A stretch of DNA of 64,000 nucleotides from Arachis hypogaea (GCF_003086295.3 NC_092050.1:147876699-147940698), one strand, 5' to 3'. Counted from the stretch's first letter, positions 50,542 to 62,910 are shown. The notes: generated by a model from the letters alone, not told the origin. Program-made: numbers and translations.

Positions 50542-53500
50542 ATATTAGAAATCTAACATTTTTCACATATGTTATTCTTTTTATTTGTTTATTTATATTT
50601 AATAATATTATTAATAAAAATAAATTGATATTTCCTAATATAAATTAAATTTAAACAACAGCACTTATTTAAAATTGGAAAAAAGTATATTTTTTTAAAA
50701 ATAGGTAGAGATTGTTGGCGAATTTTTTTTAATGATTTGTTGGGAGGCGAAATAAAAAATATAAATGATTGGTAATTTCCAGAAATATGAAGACAAAGAG
50801 AATTTATTAGAGCAAATGGTATATTCTTAAAAAAAATTCAAAAGCGAAATTGTCCTTGGTGAATTGCAACTTTTTTTTAAAAAAAAAAAGGTGAATTCGC
50901 TAGGAACAAATTGTCATTTCTATTTTTTAATTTTTGAAAAGCAAATTAACATTTTTATTTTTATTTTTTAAAATATAATTAATTAAAAGTGAATTGTCTT
51001 TTCCATTATTTTTTAATTTTTAAAAATACAATATGCCATAGCCGAATTCTAAACACAATACGTAAAAAAAAATACTATTTTTATCATACACCAAACACTC
51101 TTAACATTCATATAAAAATACAGTTCTTACTAATTATTTGTGTATTTAAATTATTTTTTAATTAATAAAATAAAGAAAGCACATGTTAATGTTAAAAAAA
51201 TATTAATATCAAAATAGTATATATTATAAAAAATATAAACGCAAAATTGATAAATAATTATATTACATTATTTTTCTATAAATCACTTAATCGAGAATCA
51301 TATACAAATTAAAAAGGGGAGATTGTTAACTACTATGTGAAGTAGAAAACCATGTAGCACTATTGAGATATTGATAATTTAGTGGCATCCACCAGTCGCA
51401 ATGTGACTGGTTATTTCAGTTCCACGTCTCCCCAACTTTATATGATGTGTAATAGTGAACTTGAAAGGGATCTAAGAATGATAGTTCAGAATCGGAGTCA
51501 TTGCATGCCCAGCAACCTGTGAAAATGTTATTTTTCAAAACTCTCTTCATGCATGTGATCTTTAATTAAGCTTTTGGAAACTAGTTAGTTGTTAATAAGT
51601 AGCATAACCAACTTAAATAGATCAAGTGGTTAGCTTATTTGTTTATTTAAATAATTAAGTATTGAAGTTTGAATTTTATTTTTCACATACAACATTATTT
51701 TATTGAATATTTCTTATCGATTTCAAGAATCCCTAAAAAGAAAAAAAGTTTAATTAGTAAAGTAGCATTATTTTTCATCATATATAAGAAATAAATAGAA
51801 CAATTCTCCTTTGTTTTTCTCCCCTCTTAATTAATCAAGATTTTGTTTGATATATGAATAGGAAAAGGGATGTGATTTTATGTCAACATTAAATAAAGTT
51901 GATTTTGAAATCATAAGATTCATACTACTATATCTTATGAAAAGTGTAGAATAATATAAAATCTATAGAACCAACAAAATACATGCCCCTTAGAAGGATC
52001 CTTTTTATTAGTAGCTTGGATTGTGTTCTCTCTTTCAATGTCGCAAAGATAGGTACACATGTATCTTCCCACCCTACCAAACTCATGAGAAAGTTATAAG
52101 TTAAATTCAAGGTTACTAGCAAAGCAGTTATGCCAATATATATCATATGGTTTAGATTTAGATTATGTTTTTATGTATATTTATCTATGTTAATATATAG
52201 AATAATGACGAACAAATCTAGTTAGATAGAGTATAGTAATTTGTCATGTCAAAACTAATGCAGCTAATAATAAGAAATATTTATTTAATGAGGAAGCTTG
52301 TGATAGAAAATTGATACTGGCACTGTGTTACACTTCTCTGGACATTTCTTGAAGATCATATAAAACATGAAATAAATAGTATCCTAGATTAAACTCCTTC
52401 AAGTCGGTTTAAGAAGATTTAATTGAAGTCATTATATGGTATCTTATGACAAAGACACTATATCTCTTAAGATTCTATCCAAAATGTTCCTATCATCGGT
52501 CATCACAAACCTTAGTTAATGCTATAGTATCTATCTCTCGAAACCCCCTTAAATTTGTGTTGTTTACATTGTTGTTGACAATCACGGTAACCCCAGATTT
52601 GAGTTTTACCCAAAAAAAAGAGACAAAAAAAAAAAAATATTACAGCAGTTTCTCGAACATGTGATGTGATGAAATATATTTGTATTTTTATATAAAAGAT
52701 GCTGCGTGCATATAAAAAAAATAGATACTAAATTAACTATACGTATAAAATATATGTTAAAATATAAAATAATATATTTAAAATTATATAAAAATTAAAG
52801 AATACTTGTATATGTATTTTAAGTATATAATAGTTAATTTAGTGATTAATTTTTAGTGTGTATAAAATATTTATAATTTTTTCTATAGCATATTTAATAT
52901 GTATTTTAAAAATATTATAATCACTCATTTTTTCTATAATTTCTAATATTATAAATAAAAATTAAATCATCAGAGATATTTTTATAAAATATATTAAATA
53001 TTAATGTGTTGTAAGAGTATGTAAAAAATTAATGTTTTTTTGTTTCAAGTGGATTCACCATCCTATTTAAGTGATGATTATCCTTGATTGTCTCTACGGT
53101 GTGCAAATCTTGAATCTATTAATACAAGTCATACACACAAGTAAAGAGATATAAGGAGGTAATTTTCTATTTGATTTTAATTATTTCAGGCAATTTTATT
53201 GGTGGACTCACTAATCCACATGTTGGAAATCAATAATCTTGCTCAGGAGTTGTTTATCAAACTTAGACCCTAAGAAAACGTTCCCCTTTGAATTAACTAA
53301 TAATTACCAATAACCAACCAATCAGGTGCTTAATCTGCTTCTCCACTTCTCAAATTATCTAATATTATTTTCTGATTACTTAACCAATTAATTAATCAAA
53401 GGCTAGAATATATGCCTCACTATTTCAATTTGTGCTATCTACCTTTCTATTTCAAGAGATAAGACAACAAATTAAAAGAGCATTCACTCTTGTGCCAACT

Positions 53501-53838
53501 TCATGCAAGTTTACCTAAACTTGATCATGGGCCATAGTTAATTAATCAATTAATTGATTAATGACTTATATTAAATATTATTAGATGTGAACACAAATGA
53601 ATCAAATTCGGCGTGTTTTAACTTGTTTTGGATGTAAAATAGTAATATTAATAAATAATATAATTTGCAGTTTAAATTTCATAGATTTGTTATGAAATGG
53701 TCAAGGAATGCAAGAGTAAATCAATACCAATATAGTATAAGTCATACCTAAGTAGGCCCCGAAGTTAATACTAAGTTGGAAAGTACCGTCAAGCAAAGGG
53801 AATAGCACAAATACAAGAAAATCACAAGCAAACAAGAG

Positions 53839-53879
<41 letters not shown>

Positions 53880-54081
53880 TTTTGGTCCGTGTATATCAAT
53901 TTCCCTAAAAAGAGCTTCAACCTTCTTTGACAAATGATGTTACTTATTTGATGTTTTTTGGTTGAAATGGTTAGCACACTTGCCTATTTAAATAATTGTC
54001 GAATATTCAAATGTTATTTTGTACAATTACTAATTTATTAGTCGATAAAATTTTTTTATATAAAATTTAAATCTATAGCAA
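50542..54081. other. AT-rich intergenic sequence
   Basis: No supported gene. It includes an A37 tract at 53841-53877 that could be the tail of a retroposed sequence; the body of such an element upstream was not recognised. Confidence 0.55.
53841..53877 (+). repeat. Poly(A) tract, 37 bases
   Basis: A pure run of 37 A. It is either a simple repeat or the 3' tail of a LINE/SINE-type insertion. Confidence 0.9.
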
Positions 54082-54365
54082 TTAAATTTAGACTAAAAGA
54101 CAAATAGGTCCCTGACCTTTTAAAACGGGGACATTTTCGTCCCTCAAGATTGGAAAATACATTTCGATCCCCCACGTTTTAAAACGGGAGACAATTATAC
54201 CCTTCCGTCCGTTTTGGGCCAAAAACGGCAACGGAGCCAGCTGACATGGAGGGGCAGTGAATGACGTGGCCGTTACACTCGCTGAGGTGGATTGGGACGA
54301 AATTTAACTGGACAAATTCGTCCCTGAAGTGCCAAACGACGCCGTTTCCACCGGTGAGCCCTATT

Positions 54366-55160
54366 TCATCCAATCGCAAGGTGGAAGTCATGGCCGCTGC
54401 TTGTGCGATCGTCCATGATGAGCGAGGGGGGTTCTTCATGCACAAGATCTCTCACAATAAGAAACAGTTCAAAGGGGTTTGATCCTCCTCCACCTCCTAG
54501 ATAATACTCATTGGTTTTCTTCACAAGCTCCATGATCCTAAGGTGTTCATCTTTCACAACTTTAAGCTCCTCCTCACATTCCTCTACAAACCCTTTCATT
54601 TCCTTAACAAATCCACCTCTCTCATTGTTCTCGCCACAACATTTGGTTACAATCTCTCGAATTTCGCTAACACGAGCATTGAGAATGTATAACATCCTAA
54701 TGAAATTCTGATGATCAATTATTGCTTCTTTCTTTACTTCAGATAACTCATCCTTTATACCTCCCAATAACACTTGTAAACCAAGCATCAGATACTCTTT
54801 CTCTGTCTCATGTTGCACAAGGTTATTATTGTTTTCATTGGAGTTGCTTATATCACCGTTGATTTTGGGAATGTTATGCTTTTGATTCATAGCTTCTCCT
54901 CTTCCTTCTGACTGAGCCACCTGCTCTACAATGAAGTGTAGCAAACTAGTCTTCCCATTAATGCTTTTCACATTAGGAAGCTTCCTAAGAGCACTTAGGT
55001 TGAAACCTTGTGCATTTCCCCTAGAAGTTCCGGCATTCATCCGGTTTTCAGCTTTGAGAATTGCCTCAAGAAACTTCAGTAATAGGCTACTAGCCCTCAT
55101 CTCCTTGCAACCCTTTTCAAGAACTTTGGCTTCAATTGGTTCTTATGACTTCCGTGAAGC
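54366..55160 (-). pseudogene. Captured formin FH2-domain fragment
   Basis: An open frame with recognisable FH2 text: LLLKFLEAILKAENRMNAGT, then NAQGFNLSALRKL and TSLLHFIVEQVAQSEG, and on to NPFELFLIVRD near the C-terminal end of FH2, followed by unrelated residues contributed by the element's inner end. In plant formins this domain nucleates and caps actin filaments. Only the C-terminal part is present; the N-terminal lasso and knob are absent, so actin assembly activity is not expected. Weak homology continues upstream to about 55160, where a stop lies at about 55136. The frame is otherwise open for over 240 codons. Confidence 0.85.
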
Positions 55161-55431
55161 GCACAAGCTCCAAAGGTGCGTGAAGGATGGTGACATTGCA
55201 AGATAACTTAGAGAGCAACCAAACTCTCAAACAGAAAGATAAAACAAACACAACTTTACCAAATCACCAAACCATGAAGAAGATCAACATCAATAAAATG
55301 AACTCAAATTCATCATATTCAACAAAGATCCATCAAATTCTAAGTCAAAATAACGAATCAAACAACCCCCAAATCAAAACAAAAACTTCTTTTTTTTATC
55401 TATTTTGGGAAAAGATTAATAGAAAACTGAC

Positions 55432-56124
55432 CCTGTAGAGTGTGTTCAAGCACTTGGAGCAGCCACCAAGACCAGGGAAGCCATTGACATTGTTGGTTCT
55501 ACTGATGCAATTCTTCTCTAACCTTCTCACAGTTTTATCCCCAACAAGTTCACCATTTTCATTAACTGAAAATGCATCTGGGCAACTCAGAGGGTGAAGC
55601 CTTATCCCACAGAAGCAGAATACAACATCACATGTCTCATTAGGTCTTTTCAGCTGAATCCCTCTCACTTTCAGTGCATTCTCTAAGTCATTCACACATG
55701 TTTCTGAGTCATCTGGTAACAATGGCATCTCATATGACAATGATGATGTGTGGGTATGGCTATGGGTTAATGCCGTGGAAGAATATGCAGAGTATAACCA
55801 TGATGCAAGAACAGGGCAGCACCGTGTGCGGTGGAGCTCCATGTCAGAACCACCACCACCACCGCCTCCACAAGCATTCTTTATACCGTCAAAGAGTTCA
55901 TCTGAGAGTGTCAAGGGGCAACCTTTGACATCAGATTGTTCAGGGAATGCAGGGATGGTTGCTGTTGATGGATGAGATGGGCCTGGGCCTGGGCTTTTGT
56001 TTGGGAGGATGGGCTTAAGGGTTTGAAGGGTTGTTGTTGATGATGAGTCATTGCACATGCAGCAATGGAAGAAGAAGATGATAATGCAGAAGAGAAAAAG
56101 GGTTAGTGGTAGTGGAGCTGACAT
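55432..56124 (-). pseudogene. Captured first exon of an At4g28100-like GPI-anchored protein gene
   Basis: The ATG at 56124 lies close to the inner edge of the right TIR. The protein starts with a strong signal peptide (LPLTLFLFCIIIFFF), then a Pro-rich linker, ATIPAFPEQS, and the Cys-rich region RCCPVLASWLYSAYSSTAL, MPLLPDDSETCVNDL, CDVVFCFCGIRLHPLSCP and NNVNGFPGLGGCSKCL. This matches the N-terminal domain of the uncharacterised GPI-anchored protein family At4g28100. A donor (agg|gtcagt) follows at 55432, as at an exon end; the downstream exons with the GPI signal are missing. The open frame is intact over 230 codons, so the capture is fairly recent. The parental protein is expected at the cell surface. 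Confidence 0.88.
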
Positions 56125-56405
56125 GGTGTTTGATGAAATGTTTATGAGAGAAAAAGAAAGAAAGGGTATAATTGTCCACTAAAATTTCGTCCCAATCCAC
56201 CTCACCAACTGTAACGGCCACGTCATTCACTGCCCTTCCATGTCAGCTGGCTCCGTTGCCGTTTTTGGCCCAAAACGGACGGAAGGGTATAATTGTCTCC
56301 CGTTTTAAAACGTGGGGGATCGAAATGTATTTTCCAATCTTGAGGGACGAAAATGTCCCCATTTTAAAAGGTCAGGGACCTATTTGTCTTTTAGTCTTAA
56401 ATTTA

Positions 56406-57229
56406 TTTTTGACCTACTAACAAATTTGTCTTTAATTTATCCGATTAGAAGATACTACGAAAAAAATAGCATCTAAAGTTTTTCAACTATTTTACATTGT
56501 TATTTGTAACTATTTTTGTAAAATTTGATAAGAATAAAAGAAATTGAGAGAATAGAATAACTTAATAAGTAAAGTTAGTGTCTATTTTATTATGAGTCTA
56601 GCTCCTTCTGAAACGAAATAAAGATAAACAAAAAGTATAAATTAAAATTGAATAAAAAATATATTAAAATAAAAAATATATTAAAATTAATATAAAATGA
56701 ATCATATTACTTAAATTTTTATTTAATTTTTTCTTGCGTTTTAATGCAATAAGAAATGAATTCTTTAACCTAATTTGCCTATATCATATTTTAAAAATTA
56801 AATCGAAAGGAGTCACTCAACTTTCTACTCAATTTCCTAATGCAAAATAAGAGTACGTGACTCACTAACCTCATTTGTTTACACCATGATTTCATCACGA
56901 AACGAAACAAAAAAAAAGTTCTTCTAATCTCTCAACATAAAAACTATAATAATTTAAGAGATATTTATAATCTCTTATTAAGTTAAAATAAAAAATTACA
57001 AAGTCTATAAATATAAATTTCAATTTAATAATTAAATAAACAAAATTAAAATACGCCAAATTAAATAAAGAAAAAGTATTGGGTACTAAGAATTAATCTT
57101 TCAACTTTTGACAACTCAATTAATAATTAATAATTTTAAATTATTTTAATAAATTTGAATTTTAAAAAATCACATTAATAAAAAATTTGAATAATAAGAA
57201 TTTGAGTAATCGCCCAATGGGTCATTGTG
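56406..57229. other. AT-rich intergenic sequence
   Basis: I see no ORF, RNA or repeat of note. Confidence 0.6.
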
Positions 57230-57800
57230 ATTAGTGTTTGTCTTCCTCCTATCATCGCGACATCTTCTTTCTAGCCAAAAGCGTCACTTCGCTACCGCTG
57301 CAGCACGCTCCCGTCACAGCTGCACAACCACCATGTCACCGGTTTCTTGGTGCGCAATCGTTTTGCTTCGACAGAAGCTTTATCGTGCGGATTGCGATCA
57401 TCTTCCTCGCCAGGTGCCGATTCGCTGCTGTTCCAACCGCAATAACCGTTGCGTCGTCGGTTCATTAGTGCGCCGCCGTTTCGTGACGGTGAAACCTATT
57501 ATTATGAAAACTCATGCGCGTTCCATCACCCGATAGCCATCGAACGTGTATCCGTCGACGGCGTGCCGAAGCCGCGAACAAAAATCCTGCATCCTTCGAC
57601 GGCTTCGTCAATGGAACGTATATTTGGAGAAGAAGGATCGAATGCATCATCTATTGATGTGGGTTATGAATGTTCTTCTAATGGATGTGTCTTTTTATGC
57701 ATGTGTTTTTAGGAAGTGTTTTTTATACATGTGTCTTCTAATGGAGGTGTCTTTTGTGGATGTGTCTTTTAAACAGAGGTGTCTTTTGCGATTGTGTCTT
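57230..57800 (+). other. GC-rich block of unknown nature and a gtgtctttt minisatellite
   Basis: 57230-57630 is GC-rich with overlapping Arg/Ser-rich ORFs in three frames and no recognisable domain. It is followed at 57685-57800 by six or seven imperfect copies of a short unit around atgtgtctttt (aatggaggtgtctttt, gtggatgtgtctttt). This could be a captured exon or a decayed element interior. I do not assign a protein. Confidence 0.5.
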
Positions 57801-57808
57801 GTACAGGA

Positions 57809-58448
57809 TAGGGGTGTTCGCGGTGCGGTTTGGATCCGTTTTGAGTCAAAAACTCATCCGATCCGAACACTAATTTTACTTGCGGCACCGTTTGGATTGG
57901 ATGCTTTTTTAAAAAAATCTCCGATCCGATCCAATTTCAAGCGATTTAGATTGGATTGGATTTGCGGTTTTATGAATTAAAAAATTAAATACATATAACA
58001 AGTCTCAACATCAAATTTTAAATAATCAATAATGACATAACAAGTCTCAATAATATCTTAAAAAGCCAACATACATAATATAACCATAAAAATAAAATTA
58101 TAGGTTAGTTATTAAAATAAATAAATAAATAAATAAATAACATTTTGAACATAAAATATTTATTAAATAATAATAATACATGAATAATATAAAAATGTAT
58201 AAAAAATTGAACATGTTATAAGTATAATTGTAAATATAATAATAAAATAATAATATTAGATCACATTGTGCGGTTTGGATTGGATCGGATCGGTTATGAA
58301 AAGTAGATCTAAAATTCGATCCGATCCAGCGGTTTGCAAAAAATAGAATCCAATCAAATTCAAATTAGTACGGTTTTAATCGATTTTCGATTTGAATTAG
58401 ATTGAATGAACAATTTTATTTGAATCGATTTGGATTTGAATACCACTA
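57809..58448. mobile_element. hAT-type MITE
   Basis: The left end is taggggtgttcgcggtgcgg. The right end, complemented, reads tagtggtattcaaatcc; the second copy of this region at 63190 has the less altered form ttaggggtgttcaaatcc. Flanking 8-mers are gtacagga (57801-57808) and atacagga (58449-58456), one mismatch. The interior is AT-rich with ggatcggatcgg-type motifs near both ends and an (AAAT)n run near 58115-58140. Confidence 0.7.
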
Positions 58449-58719
58449 ATACAGGAAGTGTCTTGTACAACAATAACAACACTCAAATATACTTCCGAAA
58501 ACTAGTAGTAATTAGAGTAAATTAAATTTACCATAAATAATTGAACATGTATATTTTTTTAAATAGACTCTAAAATCCAACCTAATAAACATTGACAAAA
58601 ATTGACAGAATTTTTCTTAATAAATTAATAACTTTTAAATAATACTTAAACTTTTATATTACAAACATTTAAAACGCTTATCACTTTCACTTTTATTTTT
58701 CTCCAAAATCCCATTTCTC
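58163..58719. repeat. Direct duplication flanking the Tat fragment, copy 1
   Basis: 557 bp starting ttaaataataataatac and ending tcccatttctc. It is repeated at 62911-63470 with about a dozen or slightly more substitutions and small indels by eye. It covers the right part of the MITE and its right flank, so it is host sequence, not an LTR of the inserted element. Confidence 0.92.
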
Positions 58720-61700
58720 GAACTTAGTTGATTGCTCATAGATGACCCCTGCAGGGCTTTCTAAGATGACCCCTGCTCCCCCGGACGTTTGGTTGGAGGC
58801 CCCGTCGACGTGGAGCCTCCACCGTGTGCCCGTTTCCTCGGGGGGGTCCCCCGTCACCTCTACCAGAAAGTCTGCCATTGCCTGGGCTTTGATTGCATGT
58901 CGGGGTTCATATTGTAGGTCGTATTGGGAGAGCTCGATGGCCCAGGTCATCATCCTACTGGCCAAGTCAGGTTTTTGCAGTACTTGGCGAATCACCTGAT
59001 CCGTCCTCACGACTATACGATGGCTCTGGAAGTATTGTCTTAACCTTCGGGAAGAGACTAGGAGCGCCAACGCCAGTTTTTCCAGCTTGCTGTATTTCAA
59101 TTCTGGTCCTTGGAGGACCCTGCTCACGAAGTAAACGGGTTGTTGGGTCTTCCCTTCTTCTCTAACGAGCACTGTGGCAAGTGCTTCCTCGGTTACTGAT
59201 AAGTAGAGGTAGAGCGGTTCTCCGGCCTTGGGTTTTCCGAGAAATGGTGGTGCCGCTAAGATATGCTTGAAGTGGTTGAATGCCTCTTCGCATGCTGGGA
59301 TCCATTCGAACGTCATTCCTTTTTTCATTAGATTGAAGAAAGGCAGGGCTCTTGCTGCTGACGCGCCGAGGAATCGGGATAAAGCCGTTAACCTCCCGAC
59401 AAGTCGTTGGACGTCTTTGATACAACCCGGACTCTTCATCTGGAGAACTGCTCGACACTTCTCGGGGTTGGCTTCCACTCCTCTTTGAGTAATCATGAAT
59501 CCCAGGAACTTTCCGGCCTCCATGGCAAACGCGCACTTGAGCGGATTAAGCCTCATGCCGTGTTGCCGTAGGGACGAAAAAACGCCATCAAGATCGCTCA
59601 GGAGGTCGTCGGGTCGTGTGGTCTTTGCGAGTATGTCATCCACGTAGACTTCTACTATTTTGCCTATAAGTTCACTGAATATCCTATTCATCAGCCTTTG
59701 GTACGTGGTCCCAGCGTTTTTCAAACCAAAAGGCATTACCTTGTAACAATAGATTCCCCCTGGCGTTATGAACGCCGTTTTTTCCTCGTCGGGTTGGTGC
59801 ATCGGTATCTGATTGTATCCTGAGTAGGCATCCATGAAGCTCAGATACCGGTACCCCGCCGCTGCGTCGACGAGTGCGTCGATGTTAGGTAGGGGGTAGC
59901 AATCCTTGGGGCACGCCTTGTTGAGGTCAGAGTAGTCCACGCACATTCTCCATCTCCCATTGTGCTTTTTAACCAGGACCACGTTCGACAACCAGGTCGA
60001 GTAGTCCAGTTCTCGGATGAATCCTGCTTCTAGGAGGCTGGCCGTCTGCCTGGCTACCTCTTCAGCCCTTTCTTGTGACATTTTTCTCCTCCTCTGGGCC
60101 ACTGGCTTGGTTCCCGCCTTGACGGCCAGATGATGCGATATGAGCTGGGGATCTATCCCGGGCATATCGGCAGGCATCCAGGCAAAGAGGTCGGGATTAG
60201 CCCTGATCATTTCCATCAAAGGCTCCTTCATCTCATGGGGGAGGTTCCTGTTTATGAATGTGAACTTATCGTCCTCCTCGCCGACCCTGAACTTTTCCAA
60301 GTCTCCTTCTGGCTCTGGTCTAGGTTTGTCGTCTATCCTGGTGTCCAGGTCAGCAAGGAAGACCCCAGATGCTTCTTTGGATTTTTTCCTGAGAGAAAGG
60401 CTGGCGTGGTCGCAAGCGACCGCCGTTTCCAAGTCGCCTTTGATGGATCCTACGGATCCGTCATCGGTGACAAACTTCATCACCAGCAGCTTTGTGCTAA
60501 TGGCCGCCCCCAGGTCGTTGATGATTTTTCTCCCCATGATGATGTTATAAGCCGTGGAGTCTCGTAATATCACGAAGTCCGCCATGACTGTTCGTCGTTT
60601 TTGCCCCTGTCCCACAGAGGTCGGGAGTGAGATGATTCCATCCGGCTTGATGAAGTGGTCCCCCAACCCTACCACACCGTGCTGGTGGGTCGTCAGGTCG
60701 GCGTCCCTTAGTCCCAGGGCATCGAAAACGTTTCGAAACATGATGTTCGAGTCTGCCCCCGTATCTACCAGGATTCGTTTGACGAGGCCCGTTCCGACCC
60801 TGGCCGTGATGACCATGGGCGTACTTTCCGGTGCCTCGTCAAACCATTGGTCCTCTGGGCCGAAGGAGATGGGTGGGATACCTCGGAAACTTCTAACAGT
60901 TGAGGTGGAGACTGCTAGGACTTTGGCGTCTTTTTTCTGTGCTGACTTTGACCTTGGGGCAGTATTCCTGGCCGTTACCTCGTTTACCACTGTAAGGCCG
61001 TGGTCGTCACCCTCTGGTTCCTGCCGTCGCCTTGTCGACCGGGATCTGTCTTCGCTATCGTGGTCCCGGTTGCGTCTCCTTGGTTCCCGGATAAGGTGGG
61101 AGAAGTCGGCAAGTTTCCCGTCCCTGATAGCTTGTTTCAGGGCGTCTTTTAGGTCGAAGCAGTCTTGGGTCTTGTGCCCGTAACCCTTGTGGTACTCGCA
61201 GTAGAGGTTCTTGTTTCCTCCCGTCCTGTCCTTCAGAGGTCGGGGCTTCGACAGTATCCCCTTTTCCGTTATCTGTTGGTAAACTTCGGTGATTGGTGCC
61301 GTGAGGGGGGTATAATTGGTGAACTTCCCAACTCGGGGGAACGGTTTGGGTGTTTTACTCGGACCGCCATCCCTGGCGTGTTCCTTTGGTCTTTCTCTGC
61401 CTTCATAGTGCCGTGCTTGATTGTAGGCGGGCTGCCGTTTATTGGCAGCCACGACCCGGCTGACTTCTTCGTCATTGATGTACTCTTTGGCCACGCACTG
61501 GATCTCTTGCATTGTCCAAACGGGCTTTGTGGTAAGGTGTTTCCTGAAGTCCTCATTCGAGAGCCCGTTCGTCAAGCACAGGCTTGCCACCGAGTCCGTT
61601 AGACCGTCAATTTCTAGGCACTCGTCATTGAAACGGTCCAGGTATTTCCTGGTCGGCTCTCCGGGTCTCTGTGTCACCCCTAGCAAATTGATTGGGTGTT

Positions 61701-62483
61701 TGGCTTTGACAATCCTGGTCGTGAATTGAGCCAAGAAGGCGTGGCTGATGTCGGAGAATTGAGTCACCGAGCCCTGCGGGAGGTTGTTGAACCACCGTAT
61801 CGCTGGGCCCGCCAAGGTGACCGGGAAGGCGCGACATCTAACCTCGTCTGCCACCCCTTCCAAGTTCATTCTGGCCTCGAAGGCCGTCAAGTGTTCCAGG
61901 GGATCTTGTGTTCCATCATACTTCATGTCCGTTGGCTTGTCGAAGTGTTTCGGCAGCCGGACCTCGAGTACGGAACGGTGGAAAGGGGTCACTCCTATTA
62001 TCACTGGTCCCCGGGTAGTTCTCCCCGGGTAGTTCTCCCCGGCTCGTCATTCTCCCGACGGGCGTCCTCTTCGCCTCTGTTCGACGCACGTCGTCTCTCG
62101 TGTCGGGCGTAAATGATGGGGTCCCGACTTCTTCTTCTGGCTCATCCCCGTCCCCCCGTGCTCTCCGACTCGTATTGGGGGCTGGGTGAGCGCCTCGAGC
62201 GGCTCCTTGAACGGGAGCGGGTGGGGCTCCGCTCCGGGGTGCGTTGGTCGCGTTCTCTTTCGGCTAGCCGGCGTTCTAAGTCTTGCATCCTATGGCGCAA
62301 CTCTTGCGTTATCCTGGCGTGGTTGTCGCCAGTTCCTCCGAAGGGGCGTCTTTCGTGAGTCTGCGTCATGTCCCTTGGAGGCGACCTCTGCTGTTGCCGA
62401 GTTTCTGTCGAAACGGCGCCTCCCCCAAGCACGGGAGGCGCGGCCTCGCTGCCAGTCCCAGTCTGGACTAGTACGAAGTCCAT
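58693..62483 (-). pseudogene. Tat-lineage Ty3/gypsy gag-pol, truncated in the archaeal-type RNase H
   Basis: A long open frame (about 1100 codons, 62004-58693) contains gag, a zinc-knuckle variant (CEYHKGYGHKTQDC, about residue 268), protease (ILVDTGAD, about 412), reverse transcriptase with YVDD (about 785), RNase H, and the start of a second RNase H (HVDGASNQTSGGAG), a hallmark of the Tat clade. It then breaks at STKFE and runs into host DNA, ending KWDFGEK. Integrase is absent. The gag N-terminus (62483-62142, Arg/Ser-rich) is in another frame. A TGA at 62142 and a tandem 14-bp duplication (ggggagaactaccc) at about 62014-62046 contribute to the shift. The displayed 62004 start codon is GTG, so it is a frame limit and not a real start. 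High GC contrasts sharply with the flanks. Confidence 0.88.
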
Positions 62484-62501
62484 GGACGAGCCTCCCCACA
62501 G

Positions 62502-62510
62502 ACGGCGCCA
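62502..62510 (-). promoter_or_regulatory. Primer-binding-site-like sequence
   Basis: Immediately inside the LTR, after a single intervening t, the minus strand reads tggcgccgt, a typical plant retrotransposon primer-binding start complementary to a tRNA 3' end. Confidence 0.7.
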
Positions 62511-62511
62511 A

Positions 62512-62910
62512 TGTTCGGTAGGTCGGTTACTGGACGGTTCAGGTCAGGATCAGGGGTGAAGGAAGGGGCTCGTCTGATCACGGACTTTCGGTCCGAGAGC
62601 ACGAGGTCCCGAGCACTTCGTGTGAGGGGGGTGCCACCTGCAAAGACACTCCGACGCTCTTGTCAGAATACGTGCCGGCGGAATGAATGTGGCGTAGGGA
62701 TGTGACGTACCTTGGGGGAAGAGCCAGTCTTCCCCTTATATACATGTCAGTGTTGGGCCCCTCTGGAGGGCAGGCTCATATTCCCAAGGACGCTGTCCCA
62801 TAGCTATGGGAGAGCCGTACGGGACGCGTGTCCGGGTCGGTTGAGAGGCGTGTAGTCGGGCCGGGTGGAGCTCGGGTCGGATTGACCCGCGGGAATCCAA
62901 GGCCGTAACA
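62512..62910 (-). repeat. 5' LTR of the Tat fragment
   Basis: 399 bp with tgttacgg...ccgaaca ends on the minus strand. A TATA-box-like tatataagg lies at 62742-62734 (minus strand), suitably placed for transcription towards gag. There is no second LTR in the window. Confidence 0.82.
62734..62742 (-). promoter_or_regulatory. TATA box of the Tat LTR
   Basis: The minus strand reads tatataagg within an otherwise GC-rich LTR, in the expected orientation for transcription of gag-pol. Confidence 0.6.

Larger units (their letters stand above)
54091..56396 (-). mobile_element. Pack-MULE with two captured host gene fragments
   Basis: TIRs of about 230 bp (54091-54320 and 56160-56396) are highly similar, starting gactaaaagacaaatagg on both sides. 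A perfect 9-bp duplication, ttaaattta, flanks it at 54082-54090 and 56397-56405. The interior holds a signal-peptide exon of an At4g28100-like GPI-anchored protein gene and part of a formin FH2 domain, both on the minus strand. No transposase is present. This matches the definition of a Pack-MULE, a non-autonomous MULE carrying host gene pieces. Confidence 0.9.
58720..62910 (-). mobile_element. Truncated Tat-type retrotransposon (5' LTR to RNase H)
   Basis: The right edge is the first base of a 5' LTR (minus strand tgttacggcc). The left edge is an abrupt break inside pol with no LTR, PPT or integrase. The fragment is 4191 bp and GC-rich. It lies exactly between the two copies of a direct duplication of about 560 bp. 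A normal integration would leave two LTRs and a 5-bp duplication, so this piece probably entered by DNA repair. Confidence 0.85.

Noticed and set aside
53748..53933. ORF with a poly-Phe stretch
   Set aside because: It is a translation of the complement of the A37 tract.
55674..55975. Plus-strand His/Pro-rich ORFs
   Set aside because: Antisense shadows of the captured signal-peptide exon; the Pro/His runs are the complement of its Gly codons.
57234..57980. Three overlapping plus-strand ORFs
   Set aside because: No frame shows conserved text, and the last one runs through the minisatellite into the MITE.
58163..58719. Reading the 557/560-bp direct repeats as the LTRs of the Tat element
   Set aside because: They contain part of a MITE and host flank, lack TG...CA ends, and the element has its own distinct LTR with adjoining primer-binding site at 62512-62910.
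60130..62705. Many plus-strand ORFs over 100 codons
   Set aside because: Antisense shadows of the GC-rich Tat gag-pol frame and its LTR.
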